From positions 55,184,417 through 55,248,416 of the forward strand of contig CM049319.1 of the NCBI GenBank assembly GCA_026874595.1: a stretch of DNA of 64,000 nucleotides, read 5' to 3'. The DNA comes from Sipunculus nudus. Lineage: Eukaryota; Annelida; Sipuncula; Golfingiida; Sipunculidae. Positions 10,710 through 23,243 of the stretch are shown piece after piece; positions within the stretch are counted from its first letter, which is position 1; every line of letters begins with the position of its first letter. The position numbers and the translations under genes are program-made. The notes below the pieces were generated by a model, which saw only the letters and a program-made list of their open reading frames with translations, was not told the DNA's origin and searched no databases.

Positions 10710-11690
10710 ACCAGCTGAAAAACCCGGTATACCGGGCTTTTTACCGGGGTTTGGGAGATATATTTACTAAGGTTTTGAATGTTAGTTCATGTTTTATTAT
10801 AAAAGTTAAAAGAAAATATATAGATATTTAGTGGGATACTCTCGGAATACGATATGTACAAATTATTTTTTAACTGTTATTTTGTGGCGCTGTGCTCGTG
10901 GCAAAAATCATACCCCGGTATGTTTACCTTGAAGACCGGGTCAATGATGGTTTACATTGCGAACAGGAATGAGACGCGGAGGCATACAGTGTTTCGTTGA
11001 TATTTGACTGGTTTCTATCGTTGGACGTATAAAGAATAGATTGATGTGAGGAACACATGAAAGATTAATTAAATGTACGTTGCAAGGAAACTGTTCCTGG
11101 GAAGGAAACAGAAATATGCATTCATCGTAAACAGCAGAAGTGGACCCAGCGGGACTCCATGCAGTTGGTCCGTATCCCATTTTCAACCACCGCAACCTTT
11201 CTTTCATCGTTACAGACAAATTTTAAGGCCTGGAACCCCCGCCACCACCCAACCCTGCCCCACCGCAGCCCTGTTCCTGAAATTGGGACCTTCAATTAGG
11301 TTTTGTCATCAATCCTCCTGGGTTGAACTCTCCATTTCATAAAGCGAGAAACATGTGTTTTTCTCTTTTACTGACCACGCATGCACGTGGGTCAAATCCC
11401 TCATTGAAAGCAAGCGTTATTCATATGAACAATAGTCCTTAGTGTTAGAGGTCAAGTGACCACGATGCACGCATTTTGGTGATTGCCGAAGGCAGTTCGG
11501 CTGTGCTCGGTAAAAAAACCCCGGAAAAATCACTCAAAATTATATGTATATTAAAAATTATTTATTTTCTTATCGCCTATGTCACTGCGGGGATAATAAC
11601 CTTTAAAATGATGTATGGTACAATATTGTACACAACGCGGTTATAGAGAACACTGCGAACAAACGTGAACCGAATTCCTTTTATAAGTAT
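10710..11690 (+). repeat. Interspersed repeat, unit B (uninterrupted tandem copy)
   Basis: This is the direct neighbour of unit A in the same orientation. It begins CCAGCTGAAAAACCCGGTATACCGGG and ends CCGAATTCCTTTTATAAGTA. It lacks the 518-bp insertion found in unit A, so it preserves the empty site near 11227-11240. The two units differ by small indels and point changes. Confidence 0.8.
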
Positions 11691-12028
11691 TAGATGTATT
11701 TTCATTTTCTTAGTTTATAGTATTTTCACAGAGCTGATGAATGTTAACATATCATTTGCTATAATCAGCAGATGAGATCCATGTTGCATTGTATTTTTAT
11801 TTATATGTGCATTAATATAAGCTATTTAACACTGAAGTATGAACATATTCTCCTCTATTATATGGGTTTCCACTGCGCTAGCAGAAGTGATTCTTCCTTA
11901 GAAGTGGTCTCCTGGCGAACATTTTTTTGCACAGTAAAAAATTTCGTTTGAATATTACATATGTATATGACACATTTGCGTTATGTAAATTTATTTCTCG
12001 TCAAATAAATAGTTCTGAATTCTGAGTT
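11691..12028. other. AT-rich spacer, nothing recognised
   Basis: No ORF, repeat or RNA gene was recognised between the repeat pair and the retrotransposon remnant. Confidence 0.4.
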
Positions 12029-13330
12029 CTAACATAATACATTTACATTAAGACATATGTCTCTTGTAGCAATAAAGAGAGGTTTAATATCATTCAAAAG
12101 TAGCGCCACCGAATGTAAGAAATAAAAACGACTTTCATCAGACCACCACACATCGAGCTTCATGACGTAACCTGGAAATCCAGTAGTCACGATTCCAGTA
12201 AATGCAATACACCATTGAAATAAAAGTCTCCACAATAGTGACACATTAGTTTAACAGAAGAGCTAATGCTATTATAATTTACGAGTATATGAGCCATATA
12301 TCTAAACGCTGATTGTTGCAGCTGCAGTCCAGAGTGACGATGGGATAAACCGTTCATCATGAACTGCATAGAAATCACTTAGACTGATATCATCACGACG
12401 TCTAACCTCAGCTGATACGTTTTCAAGACGGACTTTTGCATCCACAACATACTGTCTCCATCGTAATTTGCTTGGAAATACGGACCCATTAAACTGCATG
12501 ACATAATCTAGTAAGTTATATTTGCTTAGAATACGAACGAAATCTGAAATAAACCCTGATTTTACATTACTATGTTGAAGTAAAAAATACATTATTCTAT
12601 TTATTATATTTTTTTGCAAAAATTTGCAAGAAGCTTTGCCTTGTCAATAAATGACTCCAGTCCAGGCATAACAACCATTGCGGGGGCCATATCTGATCGG
12701 AATCTGGAACTAACCCTTGCGCTTTCATTAAACAGTATCTGTGAAACCTTTCTAATTTTAATAAATCTGTATGGTTCAAGTTGATCCAAAGTTCACAGCA
12801 AAATAGTGCACCTGGAAAAACAACTTGTTTATAAAGTACCAAACTGGTAATATGATTTTAACCTGGTAGTTTAAGCGGGCTAGAGAGACAAAAACGAACC
12901 TTTTACCAGTCGACAAGCCCTCATTGCGGCATCTGTGCATGTCAGACCCGCCTGTAACGACACGCCTAAACGAATATGGCTTCTATCCTGTTTGATAATT
13001 CCCGCCCCCCACCCCACCCCAAATACCACTTTCTCTGAGAGCATAAACGTTGAAATGCTACCTTTGATTCTCCAAAAAACCGTCACCACGGACTTTTTAA
13101 ACACAGAGCGCCACTAACAGCTGTAATCGTAACAAAGTTTGATCATTCGTTGCGACCCAGCTGGAGTTAAGATAGAAGGGGCACATCATTTGCTTGTACT
13201 GGTGATCCCAAATACACATCTATCTTTACACCGAACCCTTTATTCGCAACTCTGCCAACAAATCGTTTAGGTATATGAACAACTATAGAGAAAGCAAAAT
13301 CTTGTGGATTTGCATGAATTTTATTTCACC
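12029..13330 (-). pseudogene. Decayed non-LTR retrotransposon reverse transcriptase, 3' part of ORF2
   Basis: Read on the - strand, several frames in succession resemble the end of a LINE reverse transcriptase. The order is FIYLNDLLAELR (palm) near 13290, then a block GVKIDVYLGSP-QAND where the catalytic Y/F-x-DD motif should be, then IRLGVSLQAGLTCTDAAMRACR (12900-13000). Next comes the thumb-like LYKQVVFPGALFCCELW (12780-12840) with LERFHRYCL, then RSDMAPAM-GLESFIDKAKLL in another frame. A C-terminal block (FPSKLRWRQYV) runs to 12302, with a Cys/His-poor tail to 12029. Stops and at least three frameshifts separate the blocks and the catalytic aspartates are eroded, so it is dead. The clade (RTE/CR1-like) is uncertain. 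Confidence 0.75.
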
Positions 13331-13813
13331 GAACTTTGATGCCACTAGTTCGATTCGCCTTGCGCTTGCATTTTCGTTTAACAACTGCTCAACAACCACT
13401 AATGTCCTCTTCGCAATTTTTCCCCAAATCCTCAAAAAGATCAAGTGCAAGAAATACCTGCGACATTCAGTGCTATCGCCAACTTAACAAAAATATTACT
13501 ATTACTCCTTTTGAAGAGCATTTTATTAACTTATTAACATGTTAATTACATATTAATAAAAGAAATGGATGGATATTATACCAACATGAAATCTAAAAAG
13601 TTTGAAAAAAAACAATTTAAACAGTGAAGAAATTTGTGTGCAGTTAATTTTCTGCGAATTTGCTGTAGATTAATAAGACGCATTGATAACATTATTTTAA
13701 TTACTTCTAATATTATGATAAGCTCATTATGGCATAGCTACATATGATATTTAGCATCATAAGTGCTTGGCCTGAACCTTTTCCGCTAATTTTAGACAGT
13801 TGTAGGTGTCATC

Positions 13814-13874
<61 letters not shown>

Positions 13875-14237
13875 TATATAAAAACGGCCTATGTCTTTAT
13901 TATTCTGTGTGTGTATTTACATGGCTCTCCTTGTACGCGTATTTATATTTATATCTGTTTTGTGTCTGTAAAGCTGTGTTCACGTCTGTCTCTAGCTATT
14001 TCTAGCTGTCTCTAGCTATGACAGGATATCTGCCTCTTGGTATTTTAACATTATTGACCCTCATGAAGGTTAATAAGATGATATCTTTATATGTAAAATT
14101 TTATTCCTGTTAAACCTGACTAAAAGACCACATGAAAGACCACTTGCCTATTTTGATCACTGTGGGCCAGTCCCACAGGTGGTTTTAATACACAAGCTTC
14201 ACATAAAAATCACACTAGAATCGTGCAATGCAGGCGG
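13331..14237. other. Stretch without recognised gene; (TA)n microsatellite
   Basis: A pure (TA)n run occupies about 13820-13874. A short run of TCTAGCT units (GTCTCTAGCTATTTCTAGCT) lies near 13987-14018. Nothing else was recognised. Confidence 0.5.
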
Positions 14238-14691
14238 ACGGTTGGACCATTCACCAACTTAATTTATGTGATTTCTGGCTTCTCTGTATATATATAAATG
14301 ATCTAAGGGTAAATCTGGTTATGAAAATTCTGATAATGCCTCTGTGAAGGATGTATGAACTTGTTTATCAACAATATGATTGTAAACACAACATTGTTGA
14401 CGAACGGGAAAAACATATAAACTAAGGTGGTAGGTTGCATATATGCCGAGGTACAAAAGTTACTCGTTGCAAAACGCCATTTGCAAAGCTCTGGCTTATC
14501 TGACTTAGCTGCCAGATACCCTTGTTGAGTTTACTTTGATGACTTGGGCGGGCCCCCACGTATTATAAACACGTTGATATAAACAAGATAATGCATCCTT
14601 TTTGCATTGATATCCATGGTTCTGACCTATTTTATAAAAGCTCCTAGGAATTACCTTTAGTTTATAAAGATCTTAGGTGATTGGGCCCTTT
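14238..14691 (+). mobile_element. MITE with AAAGGGGCCCAATCA inverted end, copy 1
   Basis: It is homologous (about 75-80% by eye) to 30424-30875 over some 430 bp, including ATTTATGTGATTTCTGGCTTCT, TGTGAAGGATGT, GCGGGCCCCCAC and AATTACCTTTAGTTTATAAAG. This copy keeps the right end TGATTGGGCCCTTTAA, the inverse of the left end of copy 2. Its own left end is degraded. Non-coding. Confidence 0.65.
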
Positions 14692-15259
14692 AAGTGCGCG
14701 GGTCATAAAGGGGTAATGACCATAATATTTCGATTCTTGCCGAAATTATGGTGCAAAAACACTATGACACTATGATTTGTTAAAATAATTACACTATGGC
14801 TTAACCGCTGCCATGTATAGAAAGATTTTCCGTGTTTCACTACAAGGCTGAGTACAAGGATGAAATTTAATCAAAACAAAGTGAGCGTGGTATCACATCG
14901 TGCACCCAACCCCAAGCTTTAAATCCGCGGCATCCCGGTCTCAACATGACATACCGATCAAACACAAGTAATTTTTCGTTTAATTAAACTTCTTAAAGGT
15001 CTTTCTAATGTTTCTTACAATTAAGAGAAAGTCCAACAGAAATCAATCAGCCAGTTTTTGGCCACGTCTTGTATGAAGGTGACATCTAGTGCAGAACTGA
15101 AATACTATACTTAACCCACATTCGTCGTTTTTACATATGTGAATATTTCATAAACGTAAATACAAATGTACAAACCTAAACAAATATATACAAAAACAAC
15201 TGAATGATGAAATGATTATAACTACATATTAGACTAAATTGGTCTGAAAAAGACATTAA

Positions 15260-15586
15260 GGCAAAAATAATAATAATAATAATAAATAAATAAAGGTACG
15301 GTTCTCATGCTCCGCACGCGTCAATATTATGCACCAACCCCATCAAACATTTTTATTTTGAATTTTATCTTTCAAGAAGATAAAAATAATACAATTTTGA
15401 TAAGATTTCCTATGTTATGAAGCGGTTTTACCTGTTTAGCAAAAAATTCTGTTATTATCATGCTTTTCCTTGATCATATGACATTTTTATCGAAACATAC
15501 AAAAAAGGGTAAAAAAAGAAAAAAAAAATCAGCCACCCGCACTGAATTCTGAAAAAAGTGCATGAAACCATATCTTTTTTTTGGCC
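15260..15586. mobile_element. Fold-back MITE family with TWA duplication, copy 1
   Basis: It is bounded by GGC(C) ends and TAA target duplications (15257-15259 and 15587-15589). It shares GGTATGGTTCTC-type terminal blocks, the interior ATCTTTCAAGAAGATAAAAATAATACAATTTTGATA and GATCATATGACATTTTTATCGAA with the copies at 18996, 40716 and 43686. A TAA/TAAA microsatellite has expanded inside its left end. Confidence 0.75.
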
Positions 15587-15589
15587 TAA

Positions 15590-18500
15590 GATAGACACTC
15601 TTATGCCAAAGCGGCTAAATGCTCCTAGGATATGGGAGGGGGAGGGGAAGGGGTTATCAACGTTATGTTTTATAAAAAAAAGCAACAACCTATTGCTTTG
15701 ACTCTTGGTGCATTTTGTGCGTTGTATAGGTTCAGGGTGTATATTTTAGTAGTACATACACAGTGGTTGATAGAAATTTAGGCGTATTTAATTCTCTACT
15801 GGTTATCTGTAACTCTGACACATTTCTTGTTTGAATGCTTGAATTAATGTCTTGCAAACAACCTGTTATGTCATAATCATTTAAAGGTCACGCAGAAGTC
15901 GGTCGTTCGTAATTGCAGACCTCTTGTATTAAAAAAAAACGGATACCCTTAAGGCATTAATATGGAACGACTGATCACAGTCGCTCTAATCCCTATTTGT
16001 GGTTGTGTTTTAATCAAGAAATGGACGAAACTGTGCACTGTGTGAGTATATAGATGTGCTTCGTACGGAGATAGCATGTATCACCATAGAGCTGTTTTAT
16101 GCTCCATTTTCCCCTGAAGTAGGGATTTGAGCGACTTTGGTCTGGTTGATACTTTGTCGACATAGACATCTCATAAATGTAACCTGTGTCAATGATTCGT
16201 GACGTCATTCACTAGGAAGAACCAAAGTTCAAAATTCACGCCTAGGGAGCACCCAGGGCAAGGATCAGATCCTACCAAGTGGACCGCTCATAGGGCTCTT
16301 ACATCTTCAGTCAGTCAGTTAGCCAGGAAATATAGGGGGCGCTGTAAGCACTGCCTCATACCATACCCGATTTTTCAGGTTTATCTGAGGTTCGGTCAGA
16401 TCATGGAGTCTCATTGGTCAGACTACCTCAAAAGGCCAGTTAAGGATCTTGACCACTCTCACGCATAGAGAAACTGAGAAATAGAGAAATTCATAAAATT
16501 ATGAAAGTAAATAAAGTATTGCCAACACCAATTTCCTTGAGCACCTTCTTTTCTATGTAATTCTATATCAAAAGGTTAAGTTTTAATGTTTTAAGCGAAC
16601 CTGTGAGCTTATTCGATGGTGCGGCGTGGTCCGTCGTCACTCGTGCATGTGTGCGTCATGCGTCGTTTGTACTTTAACCATAGGTACCTCAAAAACGGCA
16701 GGAGCTGGCATTACCAATTTTTTTTGCAAACAATCAGTCATCTGAAAATCTCTTATCGGATTTCGTTTATTTTTTCCCTAACAAAAAACTTCTTCTCTGA
16801 AACCATACGGCCAAATTGTTTAATATCCTAGGGTAGTGCTTTCTGAATTTTGTTCAAATAATCTCTGTTCAGTGACTTTTGGCTGAGTTATGGGAAGCTG
16901 AATTTAGTCATATGCCATAACAGCCAATTTAAGTTCAGTGTCTACAAAGTTCTTCTCCTCAAAAACCACTGGGCCAAATTCTTAAATCTCAAACATTAAT
17001 TATCCTCAGATATTGATAATTCAAATTTAATCAAATGGTATTGGTTCAGTGCATTTTGGCTGAGTTACAGGAAGCTAAACCTAGCCAGTTTGCTGTATCT
17101 TCCTATGTATGAGTTATAAACCTGCAAAACGTTTATCGACTGACGCCACTGAAGCCAGCTTGTTTAATATTTTACAAGAATAATCCCAATGATAATTCTT
17201 AAAACAATTGTCTTTAATGCTTCCACATGAATGCTTTTTGACTGATTTATGAAGAATAAATTGAGTCATTTTACCATATATGTTAGTTGTATGATGTTGT
17301 TACATCTAGCCTGGTAACAGTTTATCAGCATCTATTACATCTTGCCACTAGACATTTAGATTTCAGGTTATATGTGGTTAATATTGACAAAAATGTTTTC
17401 TAAAAGCTTAAAAAATTAGATTTATGATTTGAATTATCCATCTTACCAGGCAGTGTTACACTCATGGATATCTCTCTGCCTATATAAAGATGACTGTACA
17501 TGGATTATAAATGATAGGTATCTATACTCAACTTAATCCAAGAATTTGCCGTCATGTATCTGTGTTATAATTTTGCATTTAGTTTGCATCTGTAATAACT
17601 TTTCATATATTCCTGATTTGTTTTAATAAAAAGTCAGATGAAAAGCATTTTATATTATTTTATATTATAAAAAATTATTTCAAAGTTATTTCACGTAGGG
17701 ACCACTTTTGTATACAGATGGCAGCACTTGGATTACCATTGGCAGATTGCCGGTGCCTTGATGTTGGCCATTAGCCAAGATGATGTCAGCTCTATAAATA
17801 GTTTTCGCACAGTGCCAGGATTGGAAGTAGTGTAGCCAGGTATAGGTCAAGAGTTAACTCAGTGCAAAAGCTGCATTCTATTTATAGCTTTTGCAGACTC
17901 CCTAATGCATCAGAATTGGCATCAAAGTTCAGCCTAGATCTATTAATAGCTTTGGCAGACCGCCAACTGTGTCAGATTATGCAAAAGGTCAAGAGTCCAC
18001 TCAGTGCAGCCAGGTACAGATAAAAAGTTCACTCAGTCTAGTCAAGTGCAGGTCAGGATTTCACTCAGTGCAGTAGCTTGAGCCAGTAATTTGTCACAGT
18101 TCCCTCGAGGCAACTGTCTTACTCACCTAAGCCTGGTCAGCCCATCAAATTCAAGGGAAGTTTGATATATTGGCCTAATATTTTCACCTGTCTATGAGTC
18201 TCAATGGGTTTCTCGTTCACAATACAGGGGTCGCAACCTACATTGACTTTTGCACAGTGTATACGCCTGCTTATTTCTACAGAGGAATTCGATACATCAG
18301 CCTGAAATTGGACATATTTATACATATCGGTTAGCTTTATCCTATACAAGCCTAATGGCGCCACCTTCAATATTTTTTGCATGTCCCTGATTATTTTGCA
18401 GGAGGGGTTTTTACATATAAATATGTCATTTGGCATATGTATATATCTCATCGTTGTATACCAACTCGAGGTGCCAGCTACAACCATTTTTGTGTAGTGT

Positions 18501-18992
18501 ACACGGTGCCAGAATTTCAGCAGTGATGTGTGTGTAATAGTTTCTTGTTCAAAGTGTTTAGTACTTGTATTGTTCAAATACATGTTACACATGTCCTTGA
18601 AAAGTAATGGTCCAACCTTGAAGCATTATACCTGGTGAAATCCCATTGCACAGGTTTGCATTAGGCCTGTAAGCCTTGTTTCTTACATATCAGCAGATCC
18701 TTCCGCTCCCACCGCGGAATATATATATAAAATGTTTTATATAAACAAGTATAAACGTACATAAACTTATGTGTGGGTATGACAATTGAGATTCAAATCC
18801 AGGAATATTTCATATTTTACATAGAATATCTTAGAATTTCAATATTCTTTTAACAATTGAATCTTCAAACGACCACTTCCATGGAGCTTCCCTTGGCTCT
18901 GCCCCTGATGGTCTACATATAATAGGACAGCAATGTCTTACCTATCTTTTGTGATAACTGTACATGCGTGATGCATCTAAAAAACTAGCATG
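15590..18992. other. Long stretch without recognised gene
   Basis: A possible small fold-back (AGTCGCTCTAATCCCTA near 15978, inverted as TAGGGATTTGAGCGACT near 16120) is present. From about 16680 to 17100 there are two diverged units of ~160-180 bp (TTGGCTGAGTTA-GGAAGCT, GGCCAAATT), like a decayed bivalve tandem repeat. At 17830-18075 there are short repeats of CAGGT(C)A-GAGT-CACTCAGTGCAG. A 151-codon - strand ORF (18137-18592) has no recognisable domain. Confidence 0.4.
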
Positions 18993-18995
18993 TAA

Positions 18996-19283
18996 GGCCA
19001 AAAAAAAAAATAAGGTATGGTTCTCAGGCACTTTTTTTCAGAAATCGGTGCGGGCGGGCGATATTTTATTTTTGACCTTTTTTTTTAATGCTCCGATAAA
19101 ATGTTATATGATCAGTGAAAAGCATGAAAATAACAAATTTTTTTACTAAACAGGTAAAAGCACTACATAAATTGTACTATTTTTCTACTTGAAAGATAAA
19201 AATCAAAATTAAAATTTTTGATGCGGGGGTTAAAAATTGACGCGGGCGGTACCCGAGAACCACACCTTTTATTTTTTTAGGCC
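18996..19283. mobile_element. Fold-back MITE family with TWA duplication, copy 2
   Basis: It runs 288 bp from GGCCAAAA to TTTAGGCC with TAA on both sides (18993-18995 and 19284-19286). The left end AAGGTATGGTTCTCAGGCAC and the right end complement AAAGGTGTGGTTCTCGGGTA are inverted copies. This is the most symmetric copy. The 3-bp TWA duplication points to the PIF/Harbinger superfamily by general knowledge. Confidence 0.8.
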
Positions 19284-19286
19284 TAA

Positions 19287-20027
19287 CCCGTCCTTGCGTA
19301 ATTCATGTAGTTTCTCATAGATGGCGCTGCAATAGACCCTTTTGCGAAAAAAAGTCAAAGTTCTCAGGATTTGTGGGAATAAATCTGAAATTACCCATCT
19401 AGGTCATACTTGACACGATTCCCGATAGTTCAAGACAAAAAAAAAAAAAAAAAAAACAAAAAAAAACAGGGCATTGCCGATGCTGGGCCATGGATGAATT
19501 TCGTGACTAAAGTAGAATCAACGTCAATTACAAACGTCAATTATTAATATAGATCCTAAATTCAGATGCGCCACATAAAAAAAAACAGGTCATTTCTCTT
19601 CTCATCTGACAATGATTATTTACATGAAAAACGTCACTGAGTGCTGCTCAGTACTTGTATTAATCTGTGACTTTACAATTGGAGCAGTGAACCATATCAT
19701 AATTCTTGCCTTGTGTTTGGGCCTGGACCACACACATAACGCAAAATGATTTATCTGGTTTACTGCTAACATGAAATATTTAGCCTTACTGCTGGGATAT
19801 TCTATTGATCATTTCATTTATAACTATATTTGAACCGAATGTTTTCCCTTCAGTGAAAATATATACGAACACGCATAAAAGAAAGCTTGCAATTTTCTTA
19901 GTTTACATGGGATGAACAAGATGAAATTTGTAATCACAATTTCCCAGTTACAAAATGTTTATCTAACCATAAAAAAAGTTTTGAGTGCTGTGTAAACCTA
20001 TCGGTTTCAACAGAGGATCTGTTGGTT
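19287..20027. other. Stretch without recognised gene
   Basis: A poly-A tract lies at about 19436-19457. Nothing else was recognised. Confidence 0.5.
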
Positions 20028-21445
20028 AGCCGTCCGTTCGTAGGACCGTCTGACTTATTCTGCGAGAGTTGATTAAAAGTTGTCCGTCTGTACGTCCGTA
20101 TGACCTATTATGTGAGAGTTGATTATAAAGCTGTCAGTTTGTACGTCCGTCTGACCTATTATGTGAGAGTTGATTATAAAGCTGTCAGTTTGTACGTCCG
20201 TATGACCTATTATGTGAGAGTTGATTATAAAGCTGTCAGTTTGTACGTCCGTATGACCTATTATGTGAGAGCTGATTATAAAGCTGTCAGTTTGTACGTC
20301 CGTCTGACCTATTATGTGAGAGTTGATTATAAAGCTGTCAGTTTGTACGTCCGTCTGACCTATTATGTGAGAGTTGATTATAAAGCTGTCAGTTTGTACG
20401 TCCGTATGACCTATTATGTGAGAGTTGATTATAAAGCTGTCAGTTTGTACGTCCGTATGACCTATTATGTGAGAGCTGATTATAAAGCTGTCAGTTTGTA
20501 CGTCCGTCTGACCTATTATGTGAGAGTTGATTATAAAGCTGTCAGTTTGTACGTCCGTCTGACCTATTATGTGAGAGTTGATTATAAAGCAGTCAGTTTG
20601 TACGTCCGTATGACCTATTATGTGAGAGTTGATTATAAAGCTGTCAGTTTGTACGTCCGTCTGACCTATTATGTGAGAGTTGATTATAAAGCAGTCAGTT
20701 TGTACGTCCGTATGACCTATTATGTGAGAGTTGATTATAAAGCTGTCCGTTTGTACGTCCGTCTGACCTATTCTTTGAGAGATGATTATATAGCTGTCTG
20801 CGTGTGAACGTCCATCTGACCTATTATCTGAACTATTATCTGAGTATGAAGCTGTCCGTGTGTACGTCCATCTGACCTATTATCTGTCATATTATGTGAG
20901 AGCTGCATATAAAGATATCCATGTACACGTCCGTCTGACTTTTTTATGTGAGTACAGGTTTTAAAGCTGTCTGTGGCAACAACCTTCTTATCCATTATCT
21001 GACCTATTATCTGAGAGCTGATTATAAAGCTGTCCGTGTGTATGTCCGTCTGACCTAATTTTCGAGAGCTGATTAAAAAGATTTTTGCTTATACGTCCGT
21101 CTGACCTGTTATGTGAGTGCTGATAATAAAGATTTCTGTGTGTATATCCGTCTGCCATTTTATGTGAGAGCTGATTATAAAGATTTCCCTGTGTTTGTCC
21201 GTCTAACCTATTAAGTGAGAGCAGCTTATGAAGCTGTCCGTGTCTACCTCCGTCTGACCTATAATGTGAAAGCTTATTATGAAGCTGTCCGTTTGTCGGT
21301 CCGTCTGACCTTTTACGTGAGAGCAGCTTATAAAGCTGTCTGTGTGAACGTCCGTCTGGCCTATGATGTGAGCTAATTATACAGCTGTCCATGTACAAAC
21401 GTCCTTTTCATCTATTGTCTGAGCTCTTTATATGACGACCGCGTG
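20028..21445 (+). repeat. 51-bp minisatellite, first array
   Basis: The unit is 51 bp (TGACCTATTATGTGAGAG..GATTATAAAGCTGTC..TTTGTACGTCCGTC). Units between 20100 and 20770 are nearly identical. Towards both edges they degenerate, with indels after about 20800. Because 51 is a multiple of three, the clean core is open in one + frame (20100-20807), and the flanks are open in - frames. This is best read as a noncoding satellite. Units alternate V/A and L/M variants in a higher-order pattern. Confidence 0.93.
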
Positions 21446-21744
21446 TATGTCCGTGTGGACTGTTATATTAGCTTTAAGTATGAAACTGTCTATCTGGTCA
21501 GTTTGTGTTGGAATTCTTATGACGTTATTCTTGTGTAGTCTTGACCTTGTGTGATGATGTTCTCTGAAGGTTTACTTTACATTACTGTTGTATGATAGAC
21601 CAAAAATCAGGCCACGTAGGTTTAATCAACATTAATGTAAAATTGCTCAATTTATTACGAGGTCATTCATATTACTCAATTATGATAAATTATCTTTTAT
21701 TCCTGAATTAAATATATGTTTATCTTTATTTCATATATGTATAT
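21446..21744. other. AT-rich spacer between minisatellite arrays
   Basis: Unique AT-rich sequence. Its last ~100 bp (ATTACTCAATTATGATAAATTAT..TTCCTGAATTAAATATATG) resembles the sequence following the second array at 23245-23330. This suggests that array plus tail were duplicated together. Confidence 0.55.
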
Positions 21745-23243
21745 ATGCTGTCCGTGTGTACGTCCTTCTGACCTATAATGTGAGTACTGATTATAAAGCT
21801 GTCCGTGGGTACGTCCATCTGACCTAATTTACGAGAGCTGATAATAAAGATTTCCGTGTGTATATTCGTCTGCCATATTATGTTAGAGCTTATTATGAGG
21901 ATTTCCGTTTTTTCGTCCGTCTGACCCATTACGTGCATGAGAGCTGCTTATAATGATATCCGGGTGCACTGATTATAAAGCTGTCCGGTTGTACGTCCGT
22001 CTGACCTATTCTCTGAGAGATTATTATGAAAGCTGTCCGTTTGAACGTCCATCTGACCTATTATCTTACTTTTTCTTTGAGAGCTGATTATAAAATAGTC
22101 TGTGTGTACGTCCGTCCGACCTATAATGTGAGTATACTGATTATAAATTAAGCTTTCCGTGTGAACGTCCGACTGACGTATTCTTGGAGAGCTGATTATA
22201 AAGCTCTCCATGTGTACGTCCGTCTGACCTGTTACGGAAGAGCTGACTCTAAAGATTACCGTGTGTACGCCCGTCTGACCTTTTATGTGAGAGCTGATAA
22301 TAAAGATGTTCGTGTGTATATCCGTCTGACATGTTACGTGAAAGCTGATTATAAATATGTCCGTGTGTTCGTCCGTCTGACCTTTTATGTGAGTACTGAT
22401 TATAAAGCTGTCCGTTTGTACGTCCGTCTGACCTATAATGTGAGAGCTGATTTTGAAGTTGTCCATGTCTACACCCGTTTGAGACCGTGTGAGAGACTGA
22501 GAGTCATTATAAAGCTGTCCGTGTTTACGTCAATCTGTCCTATTATGTAAGGGCTCATAATAAAGTTGTCGTTTTTTATGTAGTCTCGTCTGACCTATTA
22601 TCTGACCTATTATGTGAGAGCTGATTATAAAGCTGTCCGTTTGTACGTTCGGTTGACCTTTCTTTGAGAGATGTTTATAAAGCTGTCCGTGTGAACGTCC
22701 ATCTGACAAATTATCTGAACTATTTTCTGAGAACTGATTATAAAGCTGTCCGTCTGGCCGTCCATCTGACCTATTATCTTAACTATTTTCTAAGAACAGA
22801 TTACAAGGTTGTCCGTCTGTACGTCCATCTGACCTATTATCTGAACTATTTTCTGAGAACTGATTAAAGCTGTCCGTTTGTTCTTCCGTCTGACCTATTA
22901 TCTGACCTATTCTTCGAGAGCCGTTTATAAAGCTGTTCGTGTGTACGTCCGTCTGACCTTTTATGTGGTACTGATTTTAAAGCTGTCAGTGTGTACATCC
23001 GCCTGACCTATTCTTTGAGGGCGGTTTATATAGCTGTCCGTGTGTGCGTCCGTCTGACATATTATGTGAGAGCTGATAATAAAGATTTTCGTGTGTATAT
23101 CCGTCTGACATGTTACGTGAAAGCTGATTATAAATATGTCCGTGTGTTCGTCCGTCTGACCTTTTATGTGAGTACTGATTTTAAAGCTGTCCGTGTGAAC
23201 GTCTGCCTGAACTATTCTTTGAGAGCAGTTTATAAAGCTTTAT
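21745..23243 (+). repeat. 51-bp minisatellite family, second diverged array
   Basis: It uses the same unit as the first array (GCTGTCCGTGTGTACGTCCGTCTGACCT..GAGAGCTGATTATAAA), but units vary more and differ in length (about 48-75 bp). From 22690 to 22866 there is a local triplication with an inserted TATCTGAACTATTTTCTGAGAACTGA. Scattered open frames on both strands are products of the repeat. Confidence 0.9.

Noticed and set aside
16616-16831. 71-codon ORF near GTGCGGCGTGGTCCGTCGTC
   Set aside because: Lies at the edge of decayed bivalve-type tandem repeat sequence; no domain.
18137-18592. 151-codon - strand ORF
   Set aside because: No domain, signal peptide, membrane segment or splice pattern recognised; within the range expected by chance over 64 kb in six frames.
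20100-20807. 235-codon repeat-protein-like ORF (17-residue units)
   Set aside because: The 51-bp satellite period is a multiple of three, so openness is expected; flanking units lose the frame and no promoter or splice context is seen.
20028-23243. CRISPR-like regular repeats
   Set aside because: Units are contiguous without unique spacers and the context is eukaryotic; it is a minisatellite.
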